NCBI GenBank assembly: GCA_012719135.1
Contig: JAAYAW010000038.1
Coordinates: 1 to 47,394, forward strand
DNA: 47,394 nucleotides
Reading direction: 5' to 3'
Source: Chloroflexota bacterium
GTDB taxonomy: Bacteria > Chloroflexota > Anaerolineae > UBA1429
The notes beneath the pieces are model-generated. The model was not told the origin of the DNA, searched no databases, and was given only the letters and a program-made list of their open reading frames with translations. This document shows, piece by piece, positions 46,660-47,394 of this stretch. The stretch's first letter is position 1, and every line of letters begins with the position of its first letter. A program made the position numbers and the translations under genes.

Positions 46660-47394
46660 ATGGAACAGAGCAACAGTAGAGGATTGATCACCCCGCTGAT
46701 CATCCTGGATAAAGACGGCACTCTGATCGCTTTTGAGAGCATGTGGCACACCTGGTTTCGCCGATTTCTCAGGCACTTGCTGGACCAGGGGTGCCTGTCA
46801 TTACAGGCCAGGATGGGCTTGGCGGGGACTTTGGGGTTTGACCCGGTCGATTTGGATGATTGGGATCCCGACGGGCCGTTGACGCTGGCTTCCACGGGAG
46901 AAGTGCTCTTGTTGGCGGCCAGCCAGTTGTACGCCTGCCAGGGAATGAGCTGGGAGCAGGCGCTTTCGCGGGTGCAGGCAGCGGAGGTACACGCGCGGGC
47001 AACGCTCGATGATCCCGAACTCCTCACCACCGTGGGCGACGTTGCAGCGACGCTACAGCTCCTCCGTGATGGCGGGCACGTCCTGGCGCTGGCCACCACG
47101 GACACCCGCGCCTCCACTACACGACATCTCGAGATACTGGGACTGGCCAGCTATTTCTCCGCTGTGGTGTGCGGTGATGATGGTATCCCTCTCAAGCCGG
47201 CCCCAGATATGGCGCTGGAGATCTGCCGGCGGCTTGGCTTTGCGCCTGAACAGGCAGTGATGGTCGGCGACAGTTCCTTTGATATGCTCATGGCGCATCG
47301 CGCTGGCCTGGCCAGGGCGATAGGAGTCTCGTCAGGATCGATGCCTGCCGAGAGACTGGCGCCGTTCGCCGATCTGGTGATCGCTGATATCCAC
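46660..47394 (+). CDS. HAD-family phosphatase, cut at window end
   Basis: This is a haloacid-dehalogenase-type hydrolase, closest in layout to phosphoglycolate phosphatases and related sugar-phosphate phosphatases. Motif I is ILDKDGTL (nucleophile Asp17, acid Asp19), motif II ALATTD, motif III lysine in LKPAPD, and motif IV GDSSFDMLMA. A helical cap of moderate size lies between motifs I and II. ATG 46660 has AGGAGGA at good spacing. All 245 visible codons are open and the frame runs off the window, so only the C-terminal end is missing. The substrate cannot be predicted safely. Confidence 0.85.
   Translation, partial: MEQSNSRGLITPLIILDKDGTLIAFESMWHTWFRRFLRHLLDQGCLSLQARMGLAGTLGFDPVDLDDWDPDGPLTLASTGEVLLLAASQLYACQGMSWEQALSRVQAAEVHARATLDDPELLTTVGDVAATLQLLRDGGHVLALATTDTRASTTRHLEILGLASYFSAVVCGDDGIPLKPAPDMALEICRRLGFAPEQAVMVGDSSFDMLMAHRAGLARAIGVSSGSMPAERLAPFADLVIADIH

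Overview
The window is a gene-dense, high-GC bacterial chromosome segment with about 41 protein genes, two of them cut by the window ends. There are no rRNA or tRNA genes, no insertion sequences and no CRISPR array. Gene content and order suggest a deep-branching, GC-rich bacterium, most likely Chloroflexota. The pointers are one long ilv-leu operon with citramalate synthase, an ADP-forming acyl-CoA synthetase, a CoA-transferase/GNAT fusion, an OFA-family transporter and YtxH-like proteins. This assignment is an inference and no marker gene proves it.

Layout. (1) 1-734: end of an aldo/keto reductase, minus strand. (2) 883-15752: a 12-gene amino-acid operon, ilvD-ilvB-ilvN-ilvC-cimA-leuA-leuC-thrC-leuD-pheA-leuB-ilvE. 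It is preceded by a consensus promoter, a leader peptide very rich in Ile/Leu/Val, and mutually exclusive terminator and antiterminator stems, which together look like a translation-coupled attenuator. (3) 15870-19403: nadC-nadA-nadB, de novo NAD synthesis from aspartate. (4) 19400-22319: a membrane-anchored alpha/beta-hydrolase whose nucleophile position is glycine, divergent from an NAD(P)HX repair enzyme. (5) 22381-26902, minus strand: a sulfur/Fe-S run (Rrf2 regulator, cysE, cysteine desulfurase, mnmA) followed by three small membrane proteins. The Rrf2 promoter carries a dyad that may be its own operator. (6) 27016-36167: an acetate/acyl-CoA block with a P-loop/DRTGG protein, a CoA-transferase fused to a GNAT domain, an OFA transporter, AMP-forming acetyl-CoA synthetase and ADP-forming acyl-CoA synthetase. 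A nested 146-bp inverted repeat lies inside this block. (7) 36231-41009: eno, rpsU-yqeY, a 7TM-HD phosphodiesterase and dgkA. (8) 41041-43187: two Wzz-like proteins and a BY-kinase. (9) 43275-43617: a cluster of six DnaA boxes followed by GGGCC and CTA-repeat trinucleotides, closely resembling the unwinding module of a bacterial oriC. (10) 43618-46491: an exonuclease-DinG helicase, divergent from a partial HAD phosphatase.

How the genes work together: region 2 makes Val, Leu and Ile (Ile from citramalate and/or threonine) and couples threonine and phenylalanine steps to branched-chain amino-acid supply. Region 6 provides several ways to activate, transfer or release acetyl groups, and its GNAT domain could modify Acs. 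The strongest items for follow-up are the attenuator, the oriC-like module, the nested palindrome, the rpsU leader and the serine-less hydrolase.
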